A DNA stretch of 33,262 bases, from the NCBI GenBank assembly GCA_030037885.1, contig JASHPU010000109.1, positions 1-33,262 on the forward strand, given 5' to 3'. The position numbers and the translations under genes were made by a program. Source of the DNA: Xanthobacteraceae bacterium (GTDB taxonomy: Bacteria; Pseudomonadota; Alphaproteobacteria; Rhizobiales; Xanthobacteraceae). Positions 1 through 6,784 of this stretch are shown piece by piece; within the stretch, counting starts at the first letter, position 1, and every line of letters begins with the position of its first letter. Below the pieces are notes generated by a model, which was given only the letters and a program-made list of their open reading frames with translations, made no database searches and was not told where the DNA came from.

Positions 1-506
1 TCGTTGCCGCGGAATTGCAGATGCACCGGACCCGGCGTGCCGCTGACCGCGACCCGGAACGCCTGCCGCACCATGTCGGGAAAGCGGCTCACGTCGTCGA
101 CGGTGGCGTTGAATTTGGTCACCGGCTCGAACGCCGGCACGTCGTCGATTTCCTGATAGACCTTGCGGAATTTGGTCTTCGGCTCGCGGCCGCCGGTCAT
201 GGCGATCACCGGCGAGTGGGCGAGCCAGGCGTCGCGCAGGCCGGCGGCGAGATTGAGCGCGCCGATCACCTGCGCCATGCAGATGCCCGGCCGGCCGGAC
301 GCGCGGGCGTAGCCGTCGGCCATGTAGGCGGCAGCCTTCTCGCCGTGCACGTGCAGCCGCTTGATGCCGGTGTCGCGCCGTTCCATCTCGGCAAAGGTGG
401 TGCGTAAGACCGCGGGCACGTGAAACACGTGGCTGACGCCGTAGCCCTTGAGCATGTCGGCGAGGCACTGCGCCCCGGTCATTCTGCGGTTGTGGCCGAG
501 CTGCAT
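1..506 (-). CDS. ThDP-dependent enzyme, acetolactate-synthase-like, N-terminal part (runs off the window)
   Basis: Only the first ~168 codons lie in the window; the 3' part is beyond base 1. The reading frame starts at the ATG complementary to 504-506 (MQLGHNRRMTG...). It matches the N-terminal pyrimidine-binding domain of the acetolactate synthase / benzoylformate decarboxylase superfamily: the segment HGEKAAAYMADGYARASGR at residues 54-72 carries the conserved Glu (E56) that activates the thiamine ring, followed by the usual GICMAQ...NLAAGL helix and the ITGGREP-like strand (residues 101-109). The normal GPG loop reads IGALN, so it is probably not a housekeeping IlvB. An internal ATG complementary to 480-482 (MTGAQ...) is an alternative start; neither has a strong ribosome binding site. 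Substrate cannot be assigned. Confidence 0.85.
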   Translation of the reverse strand, partial: MQLGHNRRMTGAQCLADMLKGYGVSHVFHVPAVLRTTFAEMERRDTGIKRLHVHGEKAAAYMADGYARASGRPGICMAQVIGALNLAAGLRDAWLAHSPVIAMTGGREPKTKFRKVYQEIDDVPAFEPVTKFNATVDDVSRFPDMVRQAFRVAVSGTPGPVHLQFRGN

Positions 507-524
507 GAAAAAATTTCTCGGTTG

Positions 525-1085
525 CTAGGTAGCAGGCGATGCAAAGAAATCAGCGACGCTCAGCGCCAATCCGGGCGGATCAAGGGTCACCGAGCCGGTC
601 GTGATAATGCGCGTGCCGATCACGTCATCGTGGCCGCGCGTGTGGTGAATGACAAGCCGCTTGTCGGGATCGATAACCAGATAATGCGTAATGCTGGGGA
701 CGCGGAAATAACCCTGAAGCTTGTCGCGCAGGTCGGTGATGGCATTGCTGGGCGAGAGGACCTCTACGACCACGACCGGATTTGGCACTTCGAGCGTGTC
801 GCCGGAGACGGGATCGCCGCAATAGACCAAAAGATCGGGCTGGTAGCTGGTGCGCGCGTCGATCCGCACCGCGGCGCTGTCGAGAACGAACCGGCACGGC
901 ACGCGGCCCTTGGCAATCGCCGCGTCGAACGCCCGCGCCGCGCGGTATTTGGTGTCGCCGTGGACGACGCGCTCCGGCGACATGGCCATGGGAACGCCAT
1001 CGAACAATTCCCAGTGCTCGGGTTGCTGCTTCGCCCAAGGCAGAAATTCGTTCACCGTCATGCGTTCTTTGCGTAGAGCGACCAT
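525..1085 (-). CDS. Uma2 family (DUF820) PD-(D/E)XK endonuclease-like protein
   Basis: A 186-residue protein of the Uma2/DUF820 family, which has a restriction-endonuclease-like fold. Visible signatures are the N-terminal MTVNEFLPW / WELFDG segment, the core YQPDLLVYCGD (D84) and the following strand NPVVVVEVLSPS (E108), which form the putative metal site, then ITHYLVIDPDKR and the family-typical end VTLDPPGLALSVADFF. Length is normal for the family. A second member lies at 12495-13046 with D84 and E108 at identical positions. It lies 18 bp upstream of the ThDP-enzyme start, in the same direction. The cellular role of Uma2 proteins is unknown; a nuclease activity is inferred from the fold only. 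Confidence 0.85.
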   Translation of the reverse strand: MVALRKERMTVNEFLPWAKQQPEHWELFDGVPMAMSPERVVHGDTKYRAARAFDAAIAKGRVPCRFVLDSAAVRIDARTSYQPDLLVYCGDPVSGDTLEVPNPVVVVEVLSPSNAITDLRDKLQGYFRVPSITHYLVIDPDKRLVIHHTRGHDDVIGTRIITTGSVTLDPPGLALSVADFFASPAT

Positions 1086-1130
1086 GGCTGACCTATTGCG
1101 CCATTATGAGGCATTTTGAGGTGCAATGAA

Positions 1131-1261
1131 AACACGTTTCCCGGGCGCAGCGCAGCACGAAGTGATGCGCTGCAGACCCGGGACCGTCACGAACTCCGAG
1201 TTTGTAACGGTCCCGGAACAGCGGTGCACCGCTTCGCGCTGCACCGCATCCGGGAAACGCC
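1131..1261. repeat. Long imperfect palindromic intergenic repeat
   Basis: The left end CGTTTCCCGGGCGCAGCGCAG is mirrored by the right end ...GCTGCACCGCATCCGGGAAACG, and the centre contains a second hairpin (GGGACCGTCACGAACTC with GAGTTTGTAACGGTCCC). This is the composite palindrome layout of rhizobial intergenic repeats. It lies between the 5' end of the Uma2 gene and the 3' end of the cyclase gene and fills the gap. No gene is seen here. Confidence 0.7.
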
Positions 1262-1263
1262 AG

Positions 1264-1950
1264 CTAGTCGTCAAAGACCGCGACCGCACGGATCGGCGAG
1301 CCGGTGCCCTCGCGCCATTTCAGCGGCAGGCCGATGAACTGGAATTGGCCTTGGCCGAGCAGCGCTTCGAGATTGCACAGGCTCTCCATGTGGGTGATGT
1401 CGAGCTCGAGGCAGGCTTTGTGCACCAGCGAGTTGATCCGGCCCGCCGGCCCGGGCCGCATCGAGTCGATGCCGAAATGCACGATGCCCTGCCGCGCCAG
1501 CCATTCGGTTGAGGCGACGTTGACGCCGGGATTGTCGGTGGCGTAGGCCGCGGTCGGAAAGCTGCGGGCATGATGGCCGGTGCACAGCAGCACCGTGCCC
1601 TTTTTCGGGATCGGCACGCCCGCTTTGTCGGCCGCGGCTTGCAGATCGTCCGGCGTGATCTCGGCGCGCGGCGCGATGTGGCGCAAGTCGATGCAGACGC
1701 CCGGCACGATACAGTTCTCCAGCGGATATTTGTCGATCGGCGTGCCGCTCTTGCCGAAATGCCGCGGCGCGTCGATGTGGGTGCCGCCGTGATCCGGCAT
1801 GGAGAAGAACATGACGCTGTTGCCCTGGACGTTGCCGGACTCGACGAACGCTTCCTCGTGGGTCTTCCAGATGCCATGAATGATCGGCGGCTGGCCCGGG
1901 TACGACGGCGTGCGGTGGTAAAGTTCGCGGCTCAAATCGACGATGCGCAT
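1264..1950 (-). CDS. Cyclase family protein (KynB-like metal hydrolase)
   Basis: A 228-residue member of the cyclase family (Pfam Cyclase), which includes bacterial arylformamidase KynB and isatin hydrolase. The metal-binding signature HxGTHxDxPxH is present as HGGTHIDAPRH (H54, H58, D60, H64). The start ATG complementary to 1948-1950 is preceded by AGGAG about 9 bases upstream; a longer open frame reaching 2070 lacks family similarity in its extra 40 residues. Conserved segments downstream include GTVLLCTGHHA, FGIDSMRPGP and LPLKWREGTGSPIRAVA. Likely substrate is a cyclic amide or formamide; the enamidase-like gene and catabolic neighbours suit that, but the substrate is not shown by sequence. 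Confidence 0.85.
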   Translation of the reverse strand: MRIVDLSRELYHRTPSYPGQPPIIHGIWKTHEEAFVESGNVQGNSVMFFSMPDHGGTHIDAPRHFGKSGTPIDKYPLENCIVPGVCIDLRHIAPRAEITPDDLQAAADKAGVPIPKKGTVLLCTGHHARSFPTAAYATDNPGVNVASTEWLARQGIVHFGIDSMRPGPAGRINSLVHKACLELDITHMESLCNLEALLGQGQFQFIGLPLKWREGTGSPIRAVAVFDD

Positions 1951-2059
1951 CGCGGTTTTCTCCTGGCGCGGAGGGCGAACACTATCCCCACCATGCGATG
2001 ACGACAATTCGTGTCCGGCGCGCCCGGATCCGATAAAGAACGCTGAATCTGGCTGATGT

Positions 2060-2165
2060 ATTCCGCTCATTCCCGCGCAAGCGGGAATCCAGAGGATTGC
2101 GCCAGAGCTGGATCCCCGCTTTCGCGGGGACGAGCGGAATGTGTGCGGGGACGAGCGGAATGTGT
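2060..2165. repeat. Palindromic repeat (CATTCCCGCGCAAGCGGGAATCC type) with a 21-bp tandem duplication
   Basis: ATTCCGCTCATTCCCGCGCA opens the element and its inverted form ending GAGCGGAAT closes it at 2140; two inner hairpins (TTCCCGC-GCAA-GCGGGAA and CCCCGC-TTTC-GCGGGG) are perfect. The right end is duplicated in tandem: 2124-2144 and 2145-2165 are identical 21-mers. Related copies lie at 9268-9343 (same orientation) and 14982-15048 (inverted). Confidence 0.8.
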
Positions 2166-2311
2166 AACGAACGCCATGCGCTCAGTTGTCCCAGGTTTCG
2201 GTCCGTACACCGCCTTGCGCGCGCGCGGCAAAGCGGCTGAAATGCTCGCAACCGGTTCGGCGTTCGATCGCTGCGGAACCAGAAAAACAAAAAGTGATCT
2301 GGGAGGACATC

Positions 2312-3292
2312 ATGCTTATTGCGCGCGCGCTCGCGGCGTCGATCCTCGCCGCGTCCTTGCTGGCCAGCGGCGCCGCTTCGGCGCAAAATTATCCCAATCG
2401 ACCGGTCACCATGCTGGTGGCGTTCCCGCCCGGCGGCGCCGACGATGCCACCGCGCGCATTCTCCAAGACCCGTTCCAGAAGGCGCTGGGCCAGCCGGTG
2501 GTCATCGAAAATCTCGGCGGCGCCGGCGGCATGATCGCCGCCGCCAAGGCGGCGCGCGCCGCGCCCGACGGCTACACCATCCTCTTGCACCAGGACGCGC
2601 TCGCCGCCGGCATGGCGCTTTATCCGAACCGCACCTTCGACGCCGAGAAGGATTTCGTGCCGATCGGCCTGGTCAACATCACGGCGAACACGCTGGCCGG
2701 CCGGCCGACGCTGCCGCCCAATAATTTTGCCGAGCTGTTGAAATGGATGAAGGTGCCCGGACAAAACATCAGGGTGGGCCATCCGGGCGTCGGCTCGTTC
2801 GGCCATTTGGCCGAGGTGCTGCTCTTCCACGAGCTCGGCATCAAGGTGACGCAGGTGCCGTATCGCGGCGCCGGCCCGGCGCTGGTCGATCTGTTGGCCG
2901 GGCAGGTCGATCTCGGCCCGATCTCGGCGGTGGTGGCAAAGCCGCTGGTGCAGAGCGGCAAACTCAAGGTCTACGGCCTCATCGCCAAGAAGCGCTTCGT
3001 CGGCCTGCCCGATCTGCCGACTTTCGGCGAACTCGGCTACAAGAAGGTCGACGTCGATTTCTGGCACATGCTGCTGGCGCCAGCCGGCACGCCGCGCCCG
3101 ATCGTGGAAAAGCTCAACGCCGCGTTGCGCACCGCGCTCGCCGACCCCAAGGTGCGCAAGACCTACGCCGACGGCGGCATGGACGAATATCCGGACAGCG
3201 AGGAAACGCCCGAAGCCGCCGCGACGCTGCTCAAGAACGAGATCAAGCTCTGGGGCGACGTGGTGCGCGAGAACAACATCGCCGCGCAGTAG
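2312..3292 (+). CDS. Tripartite tricarboxylate transporter substrate-binding protein (TctC/Bug family)
   Basis: A 326-residue periplasmic binding protein of the Bug/TctC family. The start at 2312 is set by GGGAGGA at 2301-2307. A signal peptide (MLIARALAASILAASLLASGAASA, cleaved before QNYPNRPV) is followed by the family motifs YPNRPVTMLVAFPPGGADDATAR, QPVVIENLGGAGGMIAA, PDGYTILL, VPYRGAGPALVDLLAGQVD and LPTFGELGY. Such proteins bind carboxylates and usually feed TctA/TctB membrane subunits, which are absent here; orphan Bug proteins are common in relatives of this organism. A decayed second tctC lies at 4654-4776 in the opposite orientation. Confidence 0.92.
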   Translation: MLIARALAASILAASLLASGAASAQNYPNRPVTMLVAFPPGGADDATARILQDPFQKALGQPVVIENLGGAGGMIAAAKAARAAPDGYTILLHQDALAAGMALYPNRTFDAEKDFVPIGLVNITANTLAGRPTLPPNNFAELLKWMKVPGQNIRVGHPGVGSFGHLAEVLLFHELGIKVTQVPYRGAGPALVDLLAGQVDLGPISAVVAKPLVQSGKLKVYGLIAKKRFVGLPDLPTFGELGYKKVDVDFWHMLLAPAGTPRPIVEKLNAALRTALADPKVRKTYADGGMDEYPDSEETPEAAATLLKNEIKLWGDVVRENNIAAQ

Positions 3293-3395
3293 GTGTGGCG
3301 ATGAGCGAAGCGAAATCCGGCGCAACACCTGGGTGCGGCGGACGCCTGGCTTGTAAGCCACTGAAAATGCGAAAGTATTTCCGGCTTTTCGATCT

Positions 3396-3410
3396 TACCC
3401 AATTTGGGTA
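3396..3410 (+). promoter_or_regulatory. Perfect palindromic operator and overlapping -10 upstream of the wHTH-nucleotidyltransferase gene
   Basis: TACCCAATTTGGGTA is a perfect 7-1-7 palindrome. A -10-like TATACAAT at 3409-3416 overlaps its right edge and lies 7 bp upstream of the ATG at 3423, so transcription would begin at or next to the start codon. The gene encodes an N-terminal helix-turn-helix, so autoregulation is a reasonable inference. No binding data can be read from sequence. Confidence 0.5.
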
Positions 3411-3422
3411 TACAATTCCCGC

Positions 3423-4055
3423 ATGGATGCGATGCCGCACGCCTTGGGCTTGGCTGACGCGCTGTTCTCGAAGGTGCAGCAGCGCGTTCTCGCACTCATT
3501 TTCAGCCATCCTGAGCGCAGCTTTTATACTACTGAAATCGTGCAGGAGGTTCGGTCTGGCGTGGGAGCCGTAGGACGCGAACTGTCGAAGCTGGAAAGAA
3601 GTGGGCTGGTTTCCGTCGAGCGCATCGGCAATCGGAAACACTTCCGAGCAAACCAATCTGCTCCGGTCTTTGAAGACTTGCGGGCACTAATTGAGAAAAC
3701 GATAGGCCTCGCGGAGCCTATTAAAAAGTCTCTCGAACCATATGCCAAAGTAATCAAGAGCGCTTTCGTGTATGGCTCCGTAGCAAAGGGAGAGGACACG
3801 GCCAGCAGCGACATTGACCTCATGGTGATTGGTGACGATCTAAACTACTCCGATCTTTATACAGCAGCTCAAAATCTCGAGCGGAAACTTCGGCGTAAAG
3901 TGCATCCTTTATTTCTTTCTCCGGACGATTGGCATCGCAAAATATCCGACAAAGGATCCGTGTTTAGCAAGATAAACCACTCGCCAAAGATTTTTATCAT
4001 CGGATCCGAAAAGGATGTCAGAAATGGCCAAGCAAGAACTCGACAACCTCGTTAG
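3423..4055 (+). CDS. MNT-type nucleotidyltransferase with N-terminal winged helix domain (antitoxin-like)
   Basis: A 210-residue protein with two parts. Residues ~12-80 form a winged helix-turn-helix (VQQRVLALIFSHPERSFYTT..., VGRELSKLERSGLVSVERIG). Residues ~105-190 form a minimal nucleotidyltransferase fold with the signature FVYGSVAKGEDTASSDIDLM, including the GS motif and the Asp-x-Asp metal pair. MNT proteins next to HEPN proteins act as antitoxins that AMPylate the HEPN toxin in characterised type VII pairs. Its 3' end overlaps the start of the partner gene at 4024 by 32 bp. No Shine-Dalgarno precedes the ATG; the -10 placement suggests a leaderless transcript. Base composition is visibly less GC-rich than flanking genes, suggesting transfer. 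Confidence 0.85.
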   Translation: MDAMPHALGLADALFSKVQQRVLALIFSHPERSFYTTEIVQEVRSGVGAVGRELSKLERSGLVSVERIGNRKHFRANQSAPVFEDLRALIEKTIGLAEPIKKSLEPYAKVIKSAFVYGSVAKGEDTASSDIDLMVIGDDLNYSDLYTAAQNLERKLRRKVHPLFLSPDDWHRKISDKGSVFSKINHSPKIFIIGSEKDVRNGQARTRQPR

Positions 4056-4596
4056 GATTGGAAGCCTCAAGGCCGAGGCTGCCTCGCGTAGTGAATACGA
4101 CGGTATGATTAAATCCGCACGTCGAGGTTTGACCGATGCGCAAAATGAAAGTATCGAGACCGACAGTCAATTCGACTTAGAGCATGTTCCGCTCCGATCG
4201 AATCGCGACTCCTCGGTTCGTCATTGCCGGGCTTGACCCGGCAATCCATGCTGCGTCGGGGCCCCATGGATGCGCGGGTCAAGCCCGCGCATGACGGGAA
4301 GTGGCGCTACATGAGCGAGATCTGCTCTAGCTTATGAAGCGGCCCACAAATTTGCTCTTGCAGCGTTACGACGAGAGGGTTATCGGTCCGAAAATCGGAT
4401 TACGGTATTTCAAGCGCTTGTCCATACGGTGGCGACAAACAATTCAGATCTCCAGATCTTCCTGAAGGCACACAACGAACGAAATTTGGCTGCGTACCAG
4501 GGGCGTGTGGATCTCGACGAGAAGTTACTTGCTGACCTCATAAGCGCGACCAAGAGGCTGGAGGCCGCCGTTTCCAAGCTGCTTCCCCCTAAGTAG
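4024..4596 (+). pseudogene. HEPN-like partner of the MNT protein, interrupted by a 148-bp MITE-like element
   Basis: The frame starts MAKQELDNLVRIGSLKAE with AAGGA at 4010-4014 as ribosome binding site, runs to ...ETDSQFDL at 4179, then enters inserted DNA and stops at TGA 4234-4236. Removing 4180-4329 restores an open frame, ...FDL-AYEAAHKFALAALRR..., to a stop at 4594-4596, giving a 140-residue all-helical protein. The second half contains HNERNLAAYQG, reminiscent of the HEPN Rx4-6H ribonuclease motif with Tyr in place of His. The insertion plus duplicated TA is 150 bp, so the frame downstream is unchanged and only stop codons within the element break it. If translated, the product is a 70-residue truncated peptide. 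Family identity as HEPN-like is from recall of the usual two-gene arrangement and is less certain than the interruption itself. Confidence 0.8.
4180..4327. mobile_element. MITE-like element with TA target duplication and nested palindrome
   Basis: The ends are short inverted repeats, GAGCATGTTCC at the left and ...GATCTGCTC at the right, flanked on both sides by TA (4178-4179 and 4328-4329), the target duplication made by IS630/Tc1-mariner transposases. The left end resembles the widespread rhizobial GAGCATG repeat. Inside, 4209-4298 is a second near-perfect 31-bp inverted repeat (GTCATTGCCGGGCTTGACCC... against ...GGGTCAAGCCCGCGCATGAC), which looks like an independent repeat family carried within or inserted into the element. 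No coding capacity. Confidence 0.75.
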
Positions 4597-4605
4597 CCCC
4601 GCCTT

Positions 4606-4635
4606 AACAATGCTTTCGCAAACAATGCTTTCGCA
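4606..4635. repeat. 15-bp tandem duplication
   Basis: AACAATGCTTTCGCA occurs twice head to tail (4606-4620 and 4621-4635) just after the stop of the interrupted HEPN-like gene. It looks like a local slippage or repair duplication; no function is apparent. Confidence 0.85.
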
Positions 4636-4653
4636 CGTAATTGGCCAGTCGGG

Positions 4654-4776
4654 CTATGGAGGGGCAGTTCTGCGCCGGAACATGGCCGAAACGTCCGCCG
4701 GCCGCTCGATCCGCGCTGGCGTGGTCAGGCCGAGCGCACGCCGCCGGCCGGCCTTGATGTGACCGATCGCCGACGA
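4654..4776 (-). pseudogene. Remnant of a tctC/Bug-family gene
   Basis: Read on the minus strand, this stretch encodes ISSAIGHIKAGRRRALGLTT followed by PARIERPADVSAM, then loses similarity and ends at a TAG (4654-4656). It corresponds to the central HIKAGKLRALAVT..R...LPDVPT motif of TctC/Bug binding proteins. No start, signal peptide or remaining domain is present. It abuts the end of the lower-GC toxin-antitoxin patch, so it may mark the chromosomal gene that was destroyed at that boundary. Confidence 0.55.
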
Positions 4777-4876
4777 GATGCCCGCGGTTTCACTATCGCC
4801 ACGGCGCCCAAATTGCCGCCGGCGCCCGATCCGCTACAATAGCCAAATCCAGATAGAAGCGGAGCCGGAGCGCAAG

Positions 4877-6073
4877 GTGAAAGTCGCGATCGCCAACCTC
4901 GGGCAAATCGTTTCCGGCGACTGGCGCGCGCCGTTCGCTGAGGGCGACACCATCATCAGCGACGGCGAGCGCATCGCGCATGTCGGCACCGCGCCGGCCG
5001 GCGCGGTCGAGAGCGCCGACGTGGTAATCGACGCCGGCGGCATGACGGCGATTCCCGGCCTCATCGATTCGCACGTGCACGTCACGTTCGGCGATTACAC
5101 GCCGCGGCAGCGCACCGTCGGTTATCTGGAAAGCTATCTGCACGGCGGCACCACGACCGCGATCTCGGCGTCCGAGGTGCACGTGCCGGGGCGGCCGAGC
5201 GACCGTGAGGGCGTCAAAGCCTTGGCGCTGGCGGCGCAGCGCTGCTTCGCGACGTGGCGGCCCGGCGGCATGCGCGTCCTCGCCGGCTCGGTGATTCTCG
5301 AGCCCGGGCTCAAGGCCGCCGATTTCATCGAGCTTGCGGTCAACGGCGTGCGGCTCGCCAAGGCCGGCTTCGGCGCGGTGAAGACGCCGTACGATTACGT
5401 GCCGCTGGTGCGCGACGCCAACGCCGCCGGCCTGATCACTACCTGCCACACCGGCGGCGCCTCGATCCCGGGCTCCGCCGCTATCACCGGCGATCATCTG
5501 CTCGCCATGCGCCCACATGTCTCGTTCCACATCAATGGCGGGCCGACCGCGATGCCGGACGGCGATTTCGAGCGCGTCATCAAAGAGAGCGAGATCGCGC
5601 TGCAGGTCTGCACCGCAGGCAACCTGCGCACCACGCTTTTATGTGCACGGCTGGCAGAGGAGCACGGCGCCTTCGACCGCTTTCTGATCGCCACCGACAC
5701 GCCGACCGGCTCCGGCATCATGCCGCTCGGCATGCTCTACACCATCGCCCATTGCGCCAGCCTCACCGACATGCCGGCGGAAAAATTCGTCTGCGCCGCG
5801 ACCGGCAACAACGCCCGTGTCTACGATCTTCATTCCGGCCTCATCGCGGTCGGCCGCGCCGCCGACATCGTGCTGATCGATGCGCCGGACGGCGGCACCC
5901 AGGACACCGCGCTCGCCGCCATCAAGCACGGCGACATCGCCGCGCTCGGCGGCGTCATCACCGCCGGCATGCCGCGCTTTGTCGGAAGGAGCCGCAACAC
6001 GCCGCCGACCACCCGCAAGGCGCGGGTGGTGCGCTCGTCGGTGCTGGCGGATTTTTCGGGGGCGGGGAATTAG
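4877..6073 (+). CDS. Enamidase-like amidohydrolase
   Basis: A 398-residue amidohydrolase-superfamily enzyme. The GTG at 4877 is chosen because GGAG at 4867-4870 sits 6 bp upstream and the protein then begins VKVAIANLGQIVSGD as family members do; an upstream ATG at 4778 would add 33 unrelated residues. Metal-site candidates are H66 and H68 (IDSHVHV), K169, H191 (TCHTGG), H218 (FHINGGP) and D274 (ATDTPTGSG). The overall pattern (LHGGTTTAISAS..HVPGRP, HINGGPTA, ATGNNARVYDLHSGLIAVGR, SRNTPP) closely follows enamidase of the anaerobic nicotinate pathway, which hydrolyses a cyclic enamide. The exact substrate here is unknown. It stands alone on the plus strand, with a hairpin repeat immediately downstream. 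Confidence 0.8.
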   Translation: MKVAIANLGQIVSGDWRAPFAEGDTIISDGERIAHVGTAPAGAVESADVVIDAGGMTAIPGLIDSHVHVTFGDYTPRQRTVGYLESYLHGGTTTAISASEVHVPGRPSDREGVKALALAAQRCFATWRPGGMRVLAGSVILEPGLKAADFIELAVNGVRLAKAGFGAVKTPYDYVPLVRDANAAGLITTCHTGGASIPGSAAITGDHLLAMRPHVSFHINGGPTAMPDGDFERVIKESEIALQVCTAGNLRTTLLCARLAEEHGAFDRFLIATDTPTGSGIMPLGMLYTIAHCASLTDMPAEKFVCAATGNNARVYDLHSGLIAVGRAADIVLIDAPDGGTQDTALAAIKHGDIAALGGVITAGMPRFVGRSRNTPPTTRKARVVRSSVLADFSGAGN

Positions 6074-6084
6074 CGCCGGCACTG

Positions 6085-6166
6085 TAGGATGGGTTAGCGG
6101 CGAAGCCGCGTAACCCACCAAGCTGCACGGTGGGTTACGCCGCTGCGCGGCTAACCCACCCTACAT
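6085..6166. repeat. Palindromic repeat between convergent genes (GGTGGGTTAGCCG type)
   Basis: GTAGGATGGGTTAGCGGCGA and its inverted counterpart GCGCGGCTAACCCACCCTAC bound a hairpin with an inner CGTAACCCACC / GGTGGGTTACG pair. It lies between the convergent amidohydrolase and msrB genes and could act as a bidirectional transcription stop, although no T-tract is present. Confidence 0.75.
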
Positions 6167-6170
6167 CGCG

Positions 6171-6608
6171 TCATTCCGACTTGAAGTTCATCGCCACGCC
6201 GTTGATGCAGTAGCGCAGATGAGTGGGCGGCGGGCCGTCGTCGAAGACGTGGCCGAGGTGGCTGCCGCAGCGGCTGCAATGCACCTCGGTGCGGGTCATG
6301 AAATAGCTGTTGTCGGTCGAGGTCTCGACCGCGCCGGGCTCCGGATCGTTGAAGCTCGGCCAGCCGGTGCCGCTGTCGAACTTCTTCTTCGACTTGAACA
6401 GCGGCTGGCCGCAGCCGACACAATAGAACGCGCCGGCGCGCTTTTCGTAGTTGAGCGCGCAGCTGCCCGGCGGTTCGGTGCCGTGCTCGCGCATGATGCG
6501 GTATTGCTCGGGCGAGAGGATCTTGTGCCACTCCGCGTCGCTATGGGTGACGGGATATTGCTTGGTATCCATGTTGGTATCCATGTTGATATCCATGTTG
6601 GTATCCAT
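6171..6608 (-). CDS. msrB: Peptide-methionine (R)-S-oxide reductase MsrB
   Basis: A 145-residue MsrB that reduces methionine-R-sulfoxide in proteins. Zinc ligands are the pairs C63/C66 (CVGC) and C111/C114 (CSRC), the catalytic cysteine is C134 in LRYCING, and FDSGTGWPSF and HCSRCGSHLGHVFDDG are present. The N-terminus is unusual: four in-frame ATGs spaced exactly 12 bp apart (first bases 6608, 6596, 6584, 6572) make a Met-Asp-Thr-Asn repeat before KQYPV. GAGG lies about 10 bases before the outermost ATG, so 6608 is taken as the start, but any of the four could be used. Confidence 0.93.
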   Translation of the reverse strand: MDTNMDINMDTNMDTKQYPVTHSDAEWHKILSPEQYRIMREHGTEPPGSCALNYEKRAGAFYCVGCGQPLFKSKKKFDSGTGWPSFNDPEPGAVETSTDNSYFMTRTEVHCSRCGSHLGHVFDDGPPPTHLRYCINGVAMNFKSE

Positions 6609-6701
6609 GGCGGTTCGGCCTCGATCGGAAGGAAGACGGAACACATGTAATCAAGGAAACGCAAAGCGCAATCAGGGCGCGCTCGAACGCCGGAAACCTT
6701 C

Positions 6702-6724
6702 TATCGTTTCATGTATCGTTTCAT
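6702..6724. promoter_or_regulatory. Direct repeat upstream of the MFS gene, possible operator
   Basis: TATCGTTTCAT occurs twice at a 12-bp period (6702-6712 and 6714-6724) in the divergent intergenic region between msrB and the MFS gene. The period is close to one helical turn, as in operators bound by dimers side by side. No adjacent regulator gene is present, so the role is speculative. Confidence 0.3.
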
Positions 6725-6784
6725 ATCGGCAATTATGCGGAAATCGGGTGGTGCGGCGCGGCGGAGCGGCTTACTTCGAGTCGC

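Noticed and set aside
1982-3361. Long minus-strand open frame (459 codons) antisense to the tctC gene
   Set aside because: It is the high-GC mirror of a well supported gene with signal peptide, ribosome site and family motifs; its product is Arg/His/Gly-rich and matches nothing.
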